A stretch of 64,000 nt of DNA from Candidatus Gastranaerophilales bacterium (GTDB lineage Bacteria; Cyanobacteriota; Vampirovibrionia; Gastranaerophilales; Gastranaerophilaceae): positions 1 to 64,000 of the forward strand of contig CALUYE010000001.1 of the NCBI GenBank assembly GCA_944324945.1. Reading direction: 5' to 3'. This document shows, piece after piece, positions 37,980-47,616 of this stretch. Within the stretch, counting starts at the first letter, position 1, and the number at the start of each line of letters is the position of its first letter. The notes beneath the pieces are model-generated. The model was not told the origin of the DNA. It did no database searches and saw only the letters and a list, made by a program, of their open reading frames with translations. The position numbers and the translations under genes were made by a program.

Positions 37980-40900
37980 TTATTTCATTAGTTCGCCGAC
38001 GGCTTTGAATACTGCCATGCGGTTTTGGGCGTCTTTTTCGGCTTGGGCGTATAGGGCTTCTGCGGCGTCGGGGTTGGTTTTTAATAAGGATTTATATCTT
38101 CCTTCGCTTCTTATGAAGTCCTGATAGCTTCCTTTCGGATCTTTTGCATCCCAGCTGAAGGGCTGTTCAAGCGACGGATTATATCTGTATAAAGGATAGT
38201 ATCCTGCTTCAACGGCTCTTTTTTGTTCCGTTTGTGTTTTTGACATATCGATGCCATGGGCAATACATGGAGCGTATGCAAAAATTATTGAAGGACCGTC
38301 GTAGTTTTGTGCTTCATGGAATGCTTTTAGGGTTTGATTTCTGTCAGCTCCCAGTGCAACTGAAGCAACATAGACATATCCGTATGACATGCTCATAAGA
38401 CCCATGTTTTTCTTGTATGTCTTTTTACCGCCTGTGGCAAATTTGGCAACAGCACCTGTCGGAGTAGATTTAGAAGCTTGACCGCCTGTATTGGAATATA
38501 CTTCGGTATCCAATACAAGAATATTGACGTTTTTATTTTGTGCCAGAACATGGTCAATACCGCCGTATCCGATATCGTTTGCCCAGCCGTCGCCGCCTAT
38601 AATCCATATTGATTTATCGACAAAGTAGTCTTGAAGTTCGCGTACTTTGGATAAATCAGGACAATCGACATTTTCATATTTTTTCAAAACTTCTTTGACA
38701 TTGTCCTGTGCTTTAATTGCTTCAGGGGTTTTGGAATTGTCAAAGTGGCTCATTGCTTCATTTAGCGCCTCTTTAAGGTCGGATGGAGTTTTTTCGTTTT
38801 CCAAAACTTTTTCAACATATAGTTTTAATGTGTCTCTGTTTTGATCAACCGCCAATCTCATGCCGAAGCCAAATTCAGCGTTATCTTCAAACAATGAATT
38901 TGCCCAGGCAGGGCCTCTGCCGTCTTTATTTGTTGTATATGGAATAGTCGGGAATGTGCCCGAGTATATTGAAGAGCAGCCTGTTGCGTTTGCAATTATT
39001 GCGTTTTCGCCAAATAATTGTGAAACAAGTTTTACATAAGGAGTTTCGCCGCAGCCTGCGCAGGCGCCCGAGAACTCGAACAACGGTTTTCTAAGCATTG
39101 CGCCTTTAATTGTTTGAGTTGTATTTTTACCCATAACGTTATCGGGTAGTTCATCAAAGAATTTTTCATTGATTAGCTGGCAATCAAGTTCTTCTTTTTC
39201 AATTGTTGACCAGGTAAGAGCGGCTTTATTGGGAACTTTTGACATCGGACATTGATCAATACAAACGCCGCAGCCTGTACAATCTTTGCAATAAACCTGA
39301 ACTTTGAATTTTTCGCCGTTTAGATTTGGTTTAGCGTCAATTGCATTAAACGATTTTGGAGCATTTTCCATGTCTTTTGCTTCAATTAATTTTGTTCTAA
39401 TTGCGGCATGAGGACAAGCAGAAGCGCAAACTCCGCATTGAACGCAATTTTCGCTGTTCCAGTGAGGAACTTTAGGAGCAATTGCACGTTTTTCTAAAGA
39501 TGCCGTACCGACAGGAATAACCCCATCACAGCTCATTGCGCTTACAGGAATTTCATCTCCTTTTTGGCGCATCGAGGGTTCTATTATTTTCTTTGCAAAT
39601 TCAGATGCGTTATCATCTATTAATTTAACATCGTCAATAGCACAAACACCATCCAATGAAGCGGGAACTTTAACTTCTTCGCAGGCATTAATTGCAGCAT
39701 CGATTAATGCTAAATTCATATTAACAACGTCATCGCCTTTTTTCTTAAAGGTCTTGATTGTCATTTCTCTCATGCCTTCAAGAGCTTGTTCAAAAGGAAT
39801 AATGCCCGATACTTTAAAATATGCAACCATCATGACTGTATTTGCGCCTTTTCCGCGAAGTCCCGGTTGTTCTTTTATTAATTTTTCGGCATCTACGTTA
39901 TAGAATTTAACTTTTTTATCTATAATGGTTTTTTGCATATCACGTGTCAGATGTTCAAAGGCTTCTTCTTTTGTGTAGGGTGAATTTAGAAGGAATGTTG
40001 CCCCTTCTTTTATTCCTTTTAGCATATCATATCTACCTATATAAGAATGAGCGGAACAAGAAACAAAATCGGGAGCCGTTATTAAATAAGTTGATTTAAT
40101 GTGTTCATCGCCGAATCTTAAATGTGAAACCGTAACACCGAAAGATTTTTTGGAGTCATAGGCAAAATAAGCCTGAGCGTCTTTATTTGTGTATTTACCT
40201 ATGATTTTTATCGAGTTTTTATTGGCTCCAACGGTACCATCGGAACCCAAACCCCAGAACATACAGTTTGTCGTGCCTTCAGGTTCGGTTACTATGTGTT
40301 CTTCTATTTTTAAAGATTTGTTTGTAACATCATCTTCAATACCTACGGTGAAATTATGGAATCCTTCATTTTCGCAGTGCTTATAAACAGCTAAAACCAT
40401 TGAAGGAGTAAATTCTTTGGATGATAAACCGTATCTTCCGCCGATAACTTTAATTGATTTATCATAAAGCGCTGCAACAACATCAAGATATAAAGGTTCT
40501 CCGATTGAACCAGGTTCTTTGGTTCTGTCTAAAACGGCTATTCTTTTTGTTGTTTTGGGTAATGCTTCATTGAAGCGTTTTACATCAAAGGGTCTGTATA
40601 ATCTTACTTTTACAAGTCCGTATTTTTTGCCTCTTTTTGAATTCAAATATTGGATTGTTTCTTCAATTGTTTCGCAGCCTGAACCCATTGCAACAATAAC
40701 ATCCGTAGCATCCGAAGCACCGACATAATCAAACGGATGATATTGTCTGCCTGTTATTTTGGCTACTTTATCCATGTATTCCTGAACAATATCGGGAACT
40801 TGGTTATAGTATTTATTAACGGTTTCTCTGCCTTGGAAATATACATCGGTATTTTGAGCGCCTACTTTACAAACCGGTTTTTCGGGGCGAAGGGCTCTTT

Positions 40901-41513
40901 GTTTGAATTCTTCTATATATTTAGGTTCAACTAAACTTTTTATTTCATCGTATGAAATTTCTTCAATTTTATGAACTTCATGAGATGTTCTGAATCCGTC
41001 AAAGAATTGCAAGAAAGGAACTTTTGCTTTGTATGTTGAAAGATGCGCAACCAAAGCTAAATCCATTTCTTCTTGAACGGAATTAGCAGCTAACATTGCA
41101 TAGCCTGTATTTCTGCAACCCATAACGTCGCTATGGTCGCCAAAAATCGATAACGATTGAGCAGCAAGCGCACGGGCTGCAACATGGATAACTGATGGCA
41201 GCATTTCGCCCGCTATTTTATGCATAACGGGAATCATTAATAAAAGACCTTGAGAAGCGGTATATGTAGAAGTCAAGGCACCTGCCGCAAGTGAACCATG
41301 GACAGCTCCTGCAGCACCTGCTTCGGATTGCATCTCGGCAACTCTTACTTCTTTGCCCCAGATATTCTTTTTGTGTTGTGATGACCATTCATCAATCCAT
41401 TCTCCCATTGTGGAAGAAGGAGTAATGGGATAAATTGCAGAAACTTCACTTAGTGCATAAGCAACGTGAGCTGCTGCGTAATTACCATCAACAGTAATTG
41501 TGTTTTTAGCCAT
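37980..41513 (-). CDS. nifJ: Pyruvate:ferredoxin (flavodoxin) oxidoreductase
   Basis: 1177 residues, the single-chain form. Converts pyruvate + CoA to acetyl-CoA + CO2, reducing ferredoxin (EC 1.2.7.1). Domain order: N-terminal PFOR domain (VAYALSEVSAIYPITPSST), domain II, then a two-cluster ferredoxin domain (CVQCGVCASACPHAA and CKDCTGCGVCIDQCPM), then the TPP-binding domain (ACAGCGETPYVKL, GGDGWANDIGYGG). Oxygen-sensitive enzyme, so it marks anaerobic metabolism. Monocistronic with its own terminator. Confidence 0.97.
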   Translation of the reverse strand: MAKNTITVDGNYAAAHVAYALSEVSAIYPITPSSTMGEWIDEWSSQHKKNIWGKEVRVAEMQSEAGAAGAVHGSLAAGALTSTYTASQGLLLMIPVMHKIAGEMLPSVIHVAARALAAQSLSIFGDHSDVMGCRNTGYAMLAANSVQEEMDLALVAHLSTYKAKVPFLQFFDGFRTSHEVHKIEEISYDEIKSLVEPKYIEEFKQRALRPEKPVCKVGAQNTDVYFQGRETVNKYYNQVPDIVQEYMDKVAKITGRQYHPFDYVGASDATDVIVAMGSGCETIEETIQYLNSKRGKKYGLVKVRLYRPFDVKRFNEALPKTTKRIAVLDRTKEPGSIGEPLYLDVVAALYDKSIKVIGGRYGLSSKEFTPSMVLAVYKHCENEGFHNFTVGIEDDVTNKSLKIEEHIVTEPEGTTNCMFWGLGSDGTVGANKNSIKIIGKYTNKDAQAYFAYDSKKSFGVTVSHLRFGDEHIKSTYLITAPDFVSCSAHSYIGRYDMLKGIKEGATFLLNSPYTKEEAFEHLTRDMQKTIIDKKVKFYNVDAEKLIKEQPGLRGKGANTVMMVAYFKVSGIIPFEQALEGMREMTIKTFKKKGDDVVNMNLALIDAAINACEEVKVPASLDGVCAIDDVKLIDDNASEFAKKIIEPSMRQKGDEIPVSAMSCDGVIPVGTASLEKRAIAPKVPHWNSENCVQCGVCASACPHAAIRTKLIEAKDMENAPKSFNAIDAKPNLNGEKFKVQVYCKDCTGCGVCIDQCPMSKVPNKAALTWSTIEKEELDCQLINEKFFDELPDNVMGKNTTQTIKGAMLRKPLFEFSGACAGCGETPYVKLVSQLFGENAIIANATGCSSIYSGTFPTIPYTTNKDGRGPAWANSLFEDNAEFGFGMRLAVDQNRDTLKLYVEKVLENEKTPSDLKEALNEAMSHFDNSKTPEAIKAQDNVKEVLKKYENVDCPDLSKVRELQDYFVDKSIWIIGGDGWANDIGYGGIDHVLAQNKNVNILVLDTEVYSNTGGQASKSTPTGAVAKFATGGKKTYKKNMGLMSMSYGYVYVASVALGADRNQTLKAFHEAQNYDGPSIIFAYAPCIAHGIDMSKTQTEQKRAVEAGYYPLYRYNPSLEQPFSWDAKDPKGSYQDFIRSEGRYKSLLKTNPDAAEALYAQAEKDAQNRMAVFKAVGELMK

Positions 41514-41589
41514 ATACTTTCTTCTCTCTTTCTAACTACCTCACAAACCTAATTATAATTATAGCGCGAACATAAATCAAAACACAAAA

Positions 41590-41625
41590 TTTTTGGCTTT
41601 ACTTAATAAAAAGTAAAGCCAAAAA
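41590..41625 (-). terminator. Terminator downstream of the LysM/EF-hand gene
   Basis: A 15-base-pair stem (TTTTTGGCTTTACTT / AAGTAAAGCCAAAAA, loop AATAAA) followed on the minus strand by a T-rich exit lies about 20 bases after the stop at 41645. Confidence 0.85.
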
Positions 41626-41644
41626 TAATATTTTATTTATGCAA

Positions 41645-42517
41645 TTATTCTAAATCCAACAGTTCAGTTGCTATTTTTTGTGCATTTTCTTCCGATTCGG
41701 GACTGATTTTTATTTGATTTGCAAGAAATTCAGGATATTCTGACATAGCATCTATATCAAACTTACCGTCTTTACCTTCATTGTCAAATTCATCAAGATA
41801 TTGATAAAAAGTTTGAAATTCCTCTGCATCAATATAATTATCGCCGTTACCCATTTTTTGATCTATTACGTTATACAATTTTTGAGCCAAAATATATGCG
41901 TCTTTTATATAGCTTACTGCGTCGTCTTTTGAAATTTCACCGTTTTTAATTAACGTTTTAACATTTTCAATTTCCAAACCCATCTCATGTGAAAAATATT
42001 CATTAAAGCTTACTTGCTCGTCATTGTTGCCATCTTTTGCCATAAGCTCCCCTTGAGCAAGTTCAAGAGTTTGATTGTTGTATTCTTCTTCGTTGTTGTA
42101 ATCTTTTCCATCCATAAAATCAAAAGAACTTCCCGTAAGCTCTTTCATACCTTCATAGTCATCAAACGATACTTCGCCATTAATTACTTTTTCCATAAGA
42201 ACTTGATGCTCGCCTTGCCATTCGTTTAATTCCTGAAATAACGAGCCATCATTTTGTGCTGCGGATGCTTTTTGTTCTTGTGATTCTCCTGTTGCACTTT
42301 CAGTTTGAGCTGATTGAGCCGTTTCAAAAATAGAAGTTATATCAGGCAAGTTTAAATTGCTACCTATAGATATAACATCGGGGTTTTTGATATTGTTATT
42401 TTTTGAAATTGCATCAACCGCTTTTTGAATATCGGCATTTGATTTTAAGTTTTCACCGTAAGTATTTTTAGCAATATTCCATAAATTGTCGCCTGATTGA
42501 ATTGTGTAGTTTGTCAT
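41645..42517 (-). CDS. LysM-domain protein with EF-hand-like calcium motifs
   Basis: 290 residues. LysM at 1-55 (TNYTIQSGDNLWNIAKNTYG ... IGSNLNLPD). A Q/S/A-rich linker follows, then a helical region with EF-hand-type loops: DGNNDEQVSFNE (matching D-x-N-x-D-x-x-x-x-x-x-E), a weaker one around GNGDNYIDAEEF, and a DNEGKDGKFDID loop. No signal peptide is visible, so export, if any, is by another route. LysM binds glycan; calcium binding is inferred from the loops. Confidence 0.82.
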   Translation of the reverse strand: MTNYTIQSGDNLWNIAKNTYGENLKSNADIQKAVDAISKNNNIKNPDVISIGSNLNLPDITSIFETAQSAQTESATGESQEQKASAAQNDGSLFQELNEWQGEHQVLMEKVINGEVSFDDYEGMKELTGSSFDFMDGKDYNNEEEYNNQTLELAQGELMAKDGNNDEQVSFNEYFSHEMGLEIENVKTLIKNGEISKDDAVSYIKDAYILAQKLYNVIDQKMGNGDNYIDAEEFQTFYQYLDEFDNEGKDGKFDIDAMSEYPEFLANQIKISPESEENAQKIATELLDLE

Positions 42518-42698
42518 AAACTCTTCTTTCTTTATAAAAAATCCTCTTATATTATTAATAAAAATTTTTTGCCCCGTAAATTGCCGATTTTAAAAAATTT
42601 TCTTAATAATTGTTAACAATTATACTTGTATCTTTCCAAAGACCAATTAAAAATTATAAGATATAAAGTTATAATTCCACAAAAAGGAGAAAAATTTT

Positions 42699-43001
42699 AT
42701 GTTTGTTGAATTAAATGATAATAATTTTGAAAACGAAACAAATAACGGTCTGAAGCTCGTTGATTTTTATACAACCTGGTGTAAATATTGCCAAAATGAA
42801 GAAAATGTTTTAAAAGAATTATCTGATAACGGCTTCTGGATTGGAAAGCTTGATTGCGATAAATACCCTGAAATTGCTAAAAAATATGGAATCAGCGGGT
42901 TCCCGAGCTTTATTTTATTTAAAGAAGGAAAATTAGCGGCTCAATTTGCGGGATACCACACAAAAAGCCAGCTGTTGAACAAATTAACAAGTTATTTGTA
43001 A
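42699..43001 (+). CDS. Thioredoxin-family protein with WCKYC active site
   Basis: 100 residues, full thioredoxin fold. Active site TWCKYC (C28, C31) in place of WCGPC, and cis-Pro in SGFPSFILF. The CKYC variant suggests altered redox potential or partner. RBS AAAGGAG precedes the ATG. Cytosolic; no signal peptide. Confidence 0.9.
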   Translation: MFVELNDNNFENETNNGLKLVDFYTTWCKYCQNEENVLKELSDNGFWIGKLDCDKYPEIAKKYGISGFPSFILFKEGKLAAQFAGYHTKSQLLNKLTSYL

Positions 43002-43102
43002 ATATTTGTAACATTTTAAAATTTTTTTGCGGAATTTCGTAAATTTTTATTTTCAAGAGCATTGATTTACATGAATATAAATCTTTAATTGGAGAACACA
43101 CA

Positions 43103-44632
43103 ATGACAATTCCGCAAACTCAATTAAGCAGCTTAAACGCAAATTATATTGCATCTTCTAAAGCAACAGTATCAAAACCCCAAAATACAACAGCTGAACC
43201 CTCTTCTAAAAAAGATGTTTTTTGTGCAATAAAAAATCCAAACAATTTATCAAAAGCAGCAATAGCTTTTTGTGGAGCAGCCGTAGTTGCAGGTATTGTT
43301 AATATAATAGGAAACAGAAGAAATACAAAAACAATCAACGAATTATCAAGCAACGTAAATCAATTTCTCGGTTCGATAAAAGGGGAAATGGCTCAAGTTT
43401 TTGAAAAAATGAAAAACGAACTAAAAGATGCTCCGATGGCTCCTGATTCAAAAATTTTGCAGCAAATTGAGGATTTGAAAAAGGAATTTAATAAACTTAG
43501 CGAAAAAATTAACGAATTTTCTTCAAAAAAAGACGGAATCGATACGGAATCCCTTAAAAATCTTGACGATTTAAAATCAAAAATTATAAAAATGCTTGAA
43601 GATAATTTCAAAGCACAAAATAACCTTTTAAACGAAAATAAATCAAAAACCCAAGAAGAATTACAAAATTCTATTGCCTCAGTTTTAAAAGATTTTAAAG
43701 AAGCACTAAATGCGCAAGCTTTAATCCACGGCACAAACCAAAAAGAAGCAATGGAAAAACTAAACGCTCAATTTCAAAATTTAGAATCCATAGAAGAAAA
43801 ATTAAAAGCATATTTTTCAAAAGAAGCATCGTCTTCAAAAGATTCAATGCTTGAAATACAAAAAGCAATTGAAGAATTAAAAGAAACCTTACAAAAACAA
43901 ACAATAGAAATTCCTTCCAAAGAAGAAATCACAAAAACGCTAAAAGATATAAAATTTAATAAAGGCGCTGCATATAATCTTGACGGTACATTATTCAGCG
44001 GAATAATATCTGATACAAAAAATAATAAAGAAATCAAACTAACATATAAAAACGGACAGATAATTGAAGCAATAGCAGGCGATGTTAAGAAAACCTATAA
44101 ACTAACAAAAACCCCTAAAGAAACAGCAAGAATTATTACAATTACAGATTCAAGCCCTGTTACAAAAATTTTCAAAATTCTTAAAACCAAGAAAAAAACA
44201 ACCATGAAAGAATATAGAAAATTTATTAAAGACGGAATAGAAACAAAATCCCAATCGCGCCATTTTGAACATGACGGTAAAAATTACATAAGGGCTTCAC
44301 TTTTAGATTATGAACAAAAGAAAAATCCGATATTATATTATGGAACTCTGGGACAGAAAAACGAACGCATCTTGTCAAGCGATGAAATGCCAAGAAGATT
44401 TAAAGATAAAGCTATTGAAGATGACGGATACAAATGTTATTCATTATTTACGGGCGATGATGCAGAAAAAAAATCCAGAAATGTTTTTGATATTCTAAAT
44501 TCCAAAGAAGCAAATAAACAAAACAATGATTTAGAAATAGTTTTTGCTAATCCGGGCGAAACAAAAGGATTGGAAGATTTGGATATTGTTGATCCCGCGG
44601 ATTTAGAAGATTTATTAAAACCAAAAAATTAA
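43103..44632 (+). CDS. Leader-TM-coiled-coil protein, lineage-specific
   Basis: 509 residues. A polar S/T/Q/K-rich leader (1-50) precedes one membrane helix (about 52-72, KAAIAFCGAAVVAGIVNII), then GNRRNTK and a long coiled coil to about 285. The C-terminal domain has a MORN/YwqK-like repeat (YNLDGTLFSGIISDTKNNKE). Same layout as the first part of the GHKL-zincin protein at 20661. Function unknown. Confidence 0.75.
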   Translation: MTIPQTQLSSLNANYIASSKATVSKPQNTTAEPSSKKDVFCAIKNPNNLSKAAIAFCGAAVVAGIVNIIGNRRNTKTINELSSNVNQFLGSIKGEMAQVFEKMKNELKDAPMAPDSKILQQIEDLKKEFNKLSEKINEFSSKKDGIDTESLKNLDDLKSKIIKMLEDNFKAQNNLLNENKSKTQEELQNSIASVLKDFKEALNAQALIHGTNQKEAMEKLNAQFQNLESIEEKLKAYFSKEASSSKDSMLEIQKAIEELKETLQKQTIEIPSKEEITKTLKDIKFNKGAAYNLDGTLFSGIISDTKNNKEIKLTYKNGQIIEAIAGDVKKTYKLTKTPKETARIITITDSSPVTKIFKILKTKKKTTMKEYRKFIKDGIETKSQSRHFEHDGKNYIRASLLDYEQKKNPILYYGTLGQKNERILSSDEMPRRFKDKAIEDDGYKCYSLFTGDDAEKKSRNVFDILNSKEANKQNNDLEIVFANPGETKGLEDLDIVDPADLEDLLKPKN

Positions 44633-44659
44633 TCAAATAAATCATCCCAAAGACTGACT

Positions 44660-44687
44660 TTGAAATTGCAAAAATATATGATATAAT
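44660..44687 (+). promoter_or_regulatory. Sigma-70-type promoter for the small gene at 44755
   Basis: TTGAAA at 44660-44665 and TATAAT at 44682-44687, with a 16-base spacer, 68 bases before the start codon. Confidence 0.5.
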
Positions 44688-44754
44688 TACAACGTAATAA
44701 GCAATAAAAATCTTGTTTGTGTTTTATATAATTGTGTTGTAAGGAGAAATGCTT

Positions 44755-44964
44755 ATGAATTTGACAAGTTTGAATTTAGCCTTTAAGTCAAGCGATTTAA
44801 CTTCCCCCAGAGCTTCTTATAGCGCTAAAGTTAAACAAAATTCGCAAATTGCCCAAAAAGAAACCGAACCGATTTTAAATCCGGGCACAAAAAACATTCA
44901 AACATCAAACCAAATTTCCATGCAGGGAACAAACCAAGGACAAAAACTCAACGTCATTGCATAG
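44755..44964 (+). CDS. Small polar protein with leader-like N-terminus
   Basis: 69 residues. Start at 44755 because AAGGAG at 44741-44746 is correctly spaced for it; the ATG at 44749 is too close. Sequence is S/N/Q/K-rich without hydrophobic helix (MNLTSLNLAFKSSDLTSPRA). It resembles only the N-terminal leaders of longer proteins in this window. Function unknown. Confidence 0.6.
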   Translation: MNLTSLNLAFKSSDLTSPRASYSAKVKQNSQIAQKETEPILNPGTKNIQTSNQISMQGTNQGQKLNVIA

Positions 44965-44980
44965 GATTAATTAAAAGTTA

Positions 44981-45901
44981 CTAAATATGTGCAAAAGTTT
45001 TTATAATTTTTGCACATATTTTTATATTGGAATTTAATGCAATTTTTAATAAAATTTTTAAATATCCCCGCTTACTTAACTTTGAAATCAATTTTTCACG
45101 GTTATCAAAAAGCATCTGAACAATATCTGAATAAAATTTTTCATTTTTTAAAATGTAATCTCTGTTATTTTGAAAATAAGAATTATGTTCTCTAAATAAA
45201 TAACAAAATAAAGACACAAAAACACTTTTGCCTAAAAGATTTAAGATTGATAAAACAATGTTTTCGGCATCCTCCTGCCAAAAATTAATATCAGGATACA
45301 AATTAAGAATATCAAGCACCTCTTTTCTAAATAACGCGCAGCGTATATTAAGGGCATGTTTTTTAAACGGGGTTGGGGAATTAGTGCTGATTTTCAGCGA
45401 AAAATCATCTTTGTTGTTATATAAATTTTGAATATTTTTATAAAAAATTTTATCCGCCAGCTTATACATTTGTTTGTGCGCGGGATTCATAGACGAAAGC
45501 TCATCTTTTTCATTTATTTTTGAACCGTTTGAATAACCGTAAAGCACAGATTCATCAATAAGTGCTTTTGTTAAAATTTTAAAATATGAAGGAAGTAATA
45601 TATCATCGGCATTTAAAAAACAAACAAAATCTCCGCTTGAAGCCTCTAAACCTTTCAAAAAAGAACCGAACTGCCCTAAATGAGTATTTAAATCAATAAT
45701 TGCAGTATTTTTTGCGGCAATTTTTCTCAAAATTTTAAAATTTTTTTCATCCGAATTATCATTTACAATTATAATCTCAAAATTTTTATAATCCTGATTT
45801 AAAACACTGTTAACACAATCTTGAATATATTTTCCAAGATTGTAATAAGTTATTATAACCGAAATTTTTGGCTCTATAGCTAAAAAATCTTCCCTTGACA
45901 T
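44981..45901 (-). CDS. Family 2 glycosyltransferase
   Basis: 306 residues. GT-A nucleotide-binding start KISVIITYYNLGKYIQDCVN, then FEIIIVNDNSDEKN and the metal motif LNADDIL (DD of DxD type), then WQEDAENIVLS where the catalytic base region lies. Surface polysaccharide or glycoprotein glycosylation is likely. A lone gene next to tRNA-Ala. Confidence 0.9.
   Translation of the reverse strand: MSREDFLAIEPKISVIITYYNLGKYIQDCVNSVLNQDYKNFEIIIVNDNSDEKNFKILRKIAAKNTAIIDLNTHLGQFGSFLKGLEASSGDFVCFLNADDILLPSYFKILTKALIDESVLYGYSNGSKINEKDELSSMNPAHKQMYKLADKIFYKNIQNLYNNKDDFSLKISTNSPTPFKKHALNIRCALFRKEVLDILNLYPDINFWQEDAENIVLSILNLLGKSVFVSLFCYLFREHNSYFQNNRDYILKNEKFYSDIVQMLFDNREKLISKLSKRGYLKILLKIALNSNIKICAKIIKTFAHI
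44983..45026. terminator. Bidirectional terminator after the small gene
   Basis: Stem AAATATGTGCAAAA / TTTTGCACATATTT followed by Ts. The left arm overlaps the last codons of the convergent glycosyltransferase gene. Confidence 0.75.
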
Positions 45902-45994
45902 AAATATATTTTAACATATCTTGAATTTTTTTAAAAAAAGACTTGATTATTTTTTTTGTTTAATTTAGCATGATAATTGTTTCAAACAACCCAC

Positions 45995-46070
45995 GGGGGT
46001 TTAGCTCAGCTGGTAGAGCATCTGCTTTGCACGCAGAGGGTCAGGAGTTCGAATCTCCTAACCTCCACCA
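45995..46070 (+). tRNA. tRNA-Ala (anticodon TGC), integration site
   Basis: Complete 76-base cloverleaf including encoded CCA: acceptor GGGGGTT/AACCTCC, D-arm TAGCTCAGCTGGTAGAGC, anticodon loop TTTGCAC, T-arm AGGAGTTCGAATCTCCT. Its 3' end is repeated at 57467-57493, so it serves as the attachment site of the element to the right and remains intact after insertion. Confidence 0.96.
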
Positions 46071-46071
46071 T
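46045..46071 (+). repeat. attL: 27-bp direct repeat within the tRNA-Ala 3' end
   Basis: Begins GAGTTCGAATCTCC and ends ACCTCCACCAT; identical to 57467-57493. The repeat covers the T-arm and acceptor 3' strand. Confidence 0.9.
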
Positions 46072-46100
46072 AAAAAAGAGCCTTTCAAAGGCTCTTTTTT
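46072..46100 (+). terminator. Terminator after tRNA-Ala
   Basis: AAAAAAGAGCCTTT paired with AAAGGCTCTTTTTT directly follows the CCA end. Confidence 0.85.
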
Positions 46101-46507
46101 AATGCTTTTTTGGCATATTTTCAAAACACAAAAATAAGGTAAAATAAGTATAAAAGGGACCAAAAGGGGACTGCTTAAAAAATTTCTTTATTTTAAAGGG
46201 TTTCTGAAATCAAACAAAATTAAAGATTACACAATACTTTTTGCGGTAAATGCAGTCAATCCCAAATAACACATAAATTTCAGGATTACCACCTGCAATA
46301 ATTGCGCTCAATGCCAATGTTTATATAAATATTGGTCTATTTTACTATGCCAAATTTTTAAAATCGAAAACAATATTAATAAATTACACAATTTTGCAAT
46401 CCCAAAACCCGCTTGCACCAATCGAAGTCAAGAATTTGGGAGCACGTTTTTATAAAACAGTTTATTATAAATTTGCGTAATTTAAAAAATAAAAAAGGAG
46501 CAAATTT
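46101..46507. other. Left end of the element, non-coding
   Basis: About 400 bases without a credible gene. Contains two GGGAC direct repeats (46156-46160 and 46167-46171) 11 bases apart, matching similar repeats near the right end, so this is probably the left recombinase-binding arm. An AAAAGGAG site at its end serves the gene at 46508. Confidence 0.5.
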
Positions 46508-46882
46508 ATGGAAAAATTAGCAATAGCTTTAGTGATTTTCATTTTTATTTTTGGTCTTATTGAAGAAGCAAAAAATCGGTTAAACGGTTACAACGACAAT
46601 GATGATTACTATGAAGAAGATAATTATGATGACAACGACAATTGGAATAATAATTATTCTTATAATCAGCAAACTTACAACAGTCCACAATTTGACAATA
46701 GCTTTATTTCTCGAACTCAACCACCTGAATATCATCATAAAGATACTAATGAATACAAGATGTTGGTGCGAGTCAAGGGAAGTAAATATGCAAGACAGGA
46801 AGAAATTACCATAGAAGCACACAACATATCTGAAGCTCGACAAAAGGCTAAAAATATGGGTTACGACATTATTAGAAGTTAG
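46508..46882 (+). CDS. Membrane-anchored Asp/Asn/Tyr-rich small protein
   Basis: 124 residues. N-terminal membrane helix (KLAIALVIFIFIFGLI), a middle dominated by D, N and Y, and a C-terminal about 45-residue globular part (VKGSKYARQEEITIEAHNIS). RBS AAAGGAG. Seven bases before the DnaB-like gene, so co-transcribed. No known family. Confidence 0.65.
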   Translation: MEKLAIALVIFIFIFGLIEEAKNRLNGYNDNDDYYEEDNYDDNDNWNNNYSYNQQTYNSPQFDNSFISRTQPPEYHHKDTNEYKMLVRVKGSKYARQEEITIEAHNISEARQKAKNMGYDIIRS

Positions 46883-46889
46883 GAAAAAT

Positions 46890-47576
46890 ATGAACAAAGA
46901 AGAATTAAACAAAATCTTAAAATATTTTATAAAAGGTTCATTAATTACAATAGGTGGTCGCCCTGCTATGGGCAAAAGAATATTTGCGCTGAATTTAGTT
47001 GAATTATTTTGTAAAGAAGGGCATAAATGCCTATATATAACAGATTACAATAGACAAATAATTGTAAAAATGTTATTAAAAATTGCTGCAAACCTAAATG
47101 ACAACGATAGTTTAAAGGTGCAAACAGAAAAATTCTCACAAGCAACAAAAGAACTAAACAATTGGAATTTAGTTATTAAATCTACAGAATTTTGCAGAAT
47201 AAAAGACATTAAACAAATAATACAGAAATACAAACCTGATTATTTATTTATCAATATGCACATTAACAGCAAAAATATGTTAAGTTCTGAAAAATTGAGA
47301 GAAATATTAAAGTATAATAATTTAATAATTTTTAAACTGGTAAATACTCGCAAGGAACCACACAACACAACAAACTATTATCCAAAAATTATGGATTTAC
47401 AAGATAAAAATCTTCCAAGATACTCAGATGCAGTCTTATTACTCTATCGTGAAGATTATTATAATTGTGATATTTCAGGTGATAGAAAAAATATTATTGA
47501 AATAATTCAGGTAAAACCTGAAAATAATTTAATCAAATTAAAATTTAACAGAAAAACTGGAAAAATCGGAATATAA
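46890..47576 (+). CDS. DnaB/RecA-like ATPase domain protein with degenerate Walker A
   Basis: 228 residues matching the C-terminal helicase domain of DnaB in layout: SLITIGGRPAMGKRIFALNL, LYITDYNRQI in the usual loop, SDAVLLLYREDYYN and a C-terminal IIQVKPENNLIKLKFNRKTG. The Walker A Thr/Ser after GK is Arg (GRPAMGKR), and the Walker B Asp is not obvious (DYLFINM). It lacks the DnaB N-terminal domain. Probably non-hydrolysing; it could be a replication decoy, loader or interference protein. Role inferred. Confidence 0.72.
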   Translation: MNKEELNKILKYFIKGSLITIGGRPAMGKRIFALNLVELFCKEGHKCLYITDYNRQIIVKMLLKIAANLNDNDSLKVQTEKFSQATKELNNWNLVIKSTEFCRIKDIKQIIQKYKPDYLFINMHINSKNMLSSEKLREILKYNNLIIFKLVNTRKEPHNTTNYYPKIMDLQDKNLPRYSDAVLLLYREDYYNCDISGDRKNIIEIIQVKPENNLIKLKFNRKTGKIGI

Positions 47577-47616
47577 AAAATCACAAATTTAAAGGCTCCA
47601 TAAAGAGCCTTTAAAT

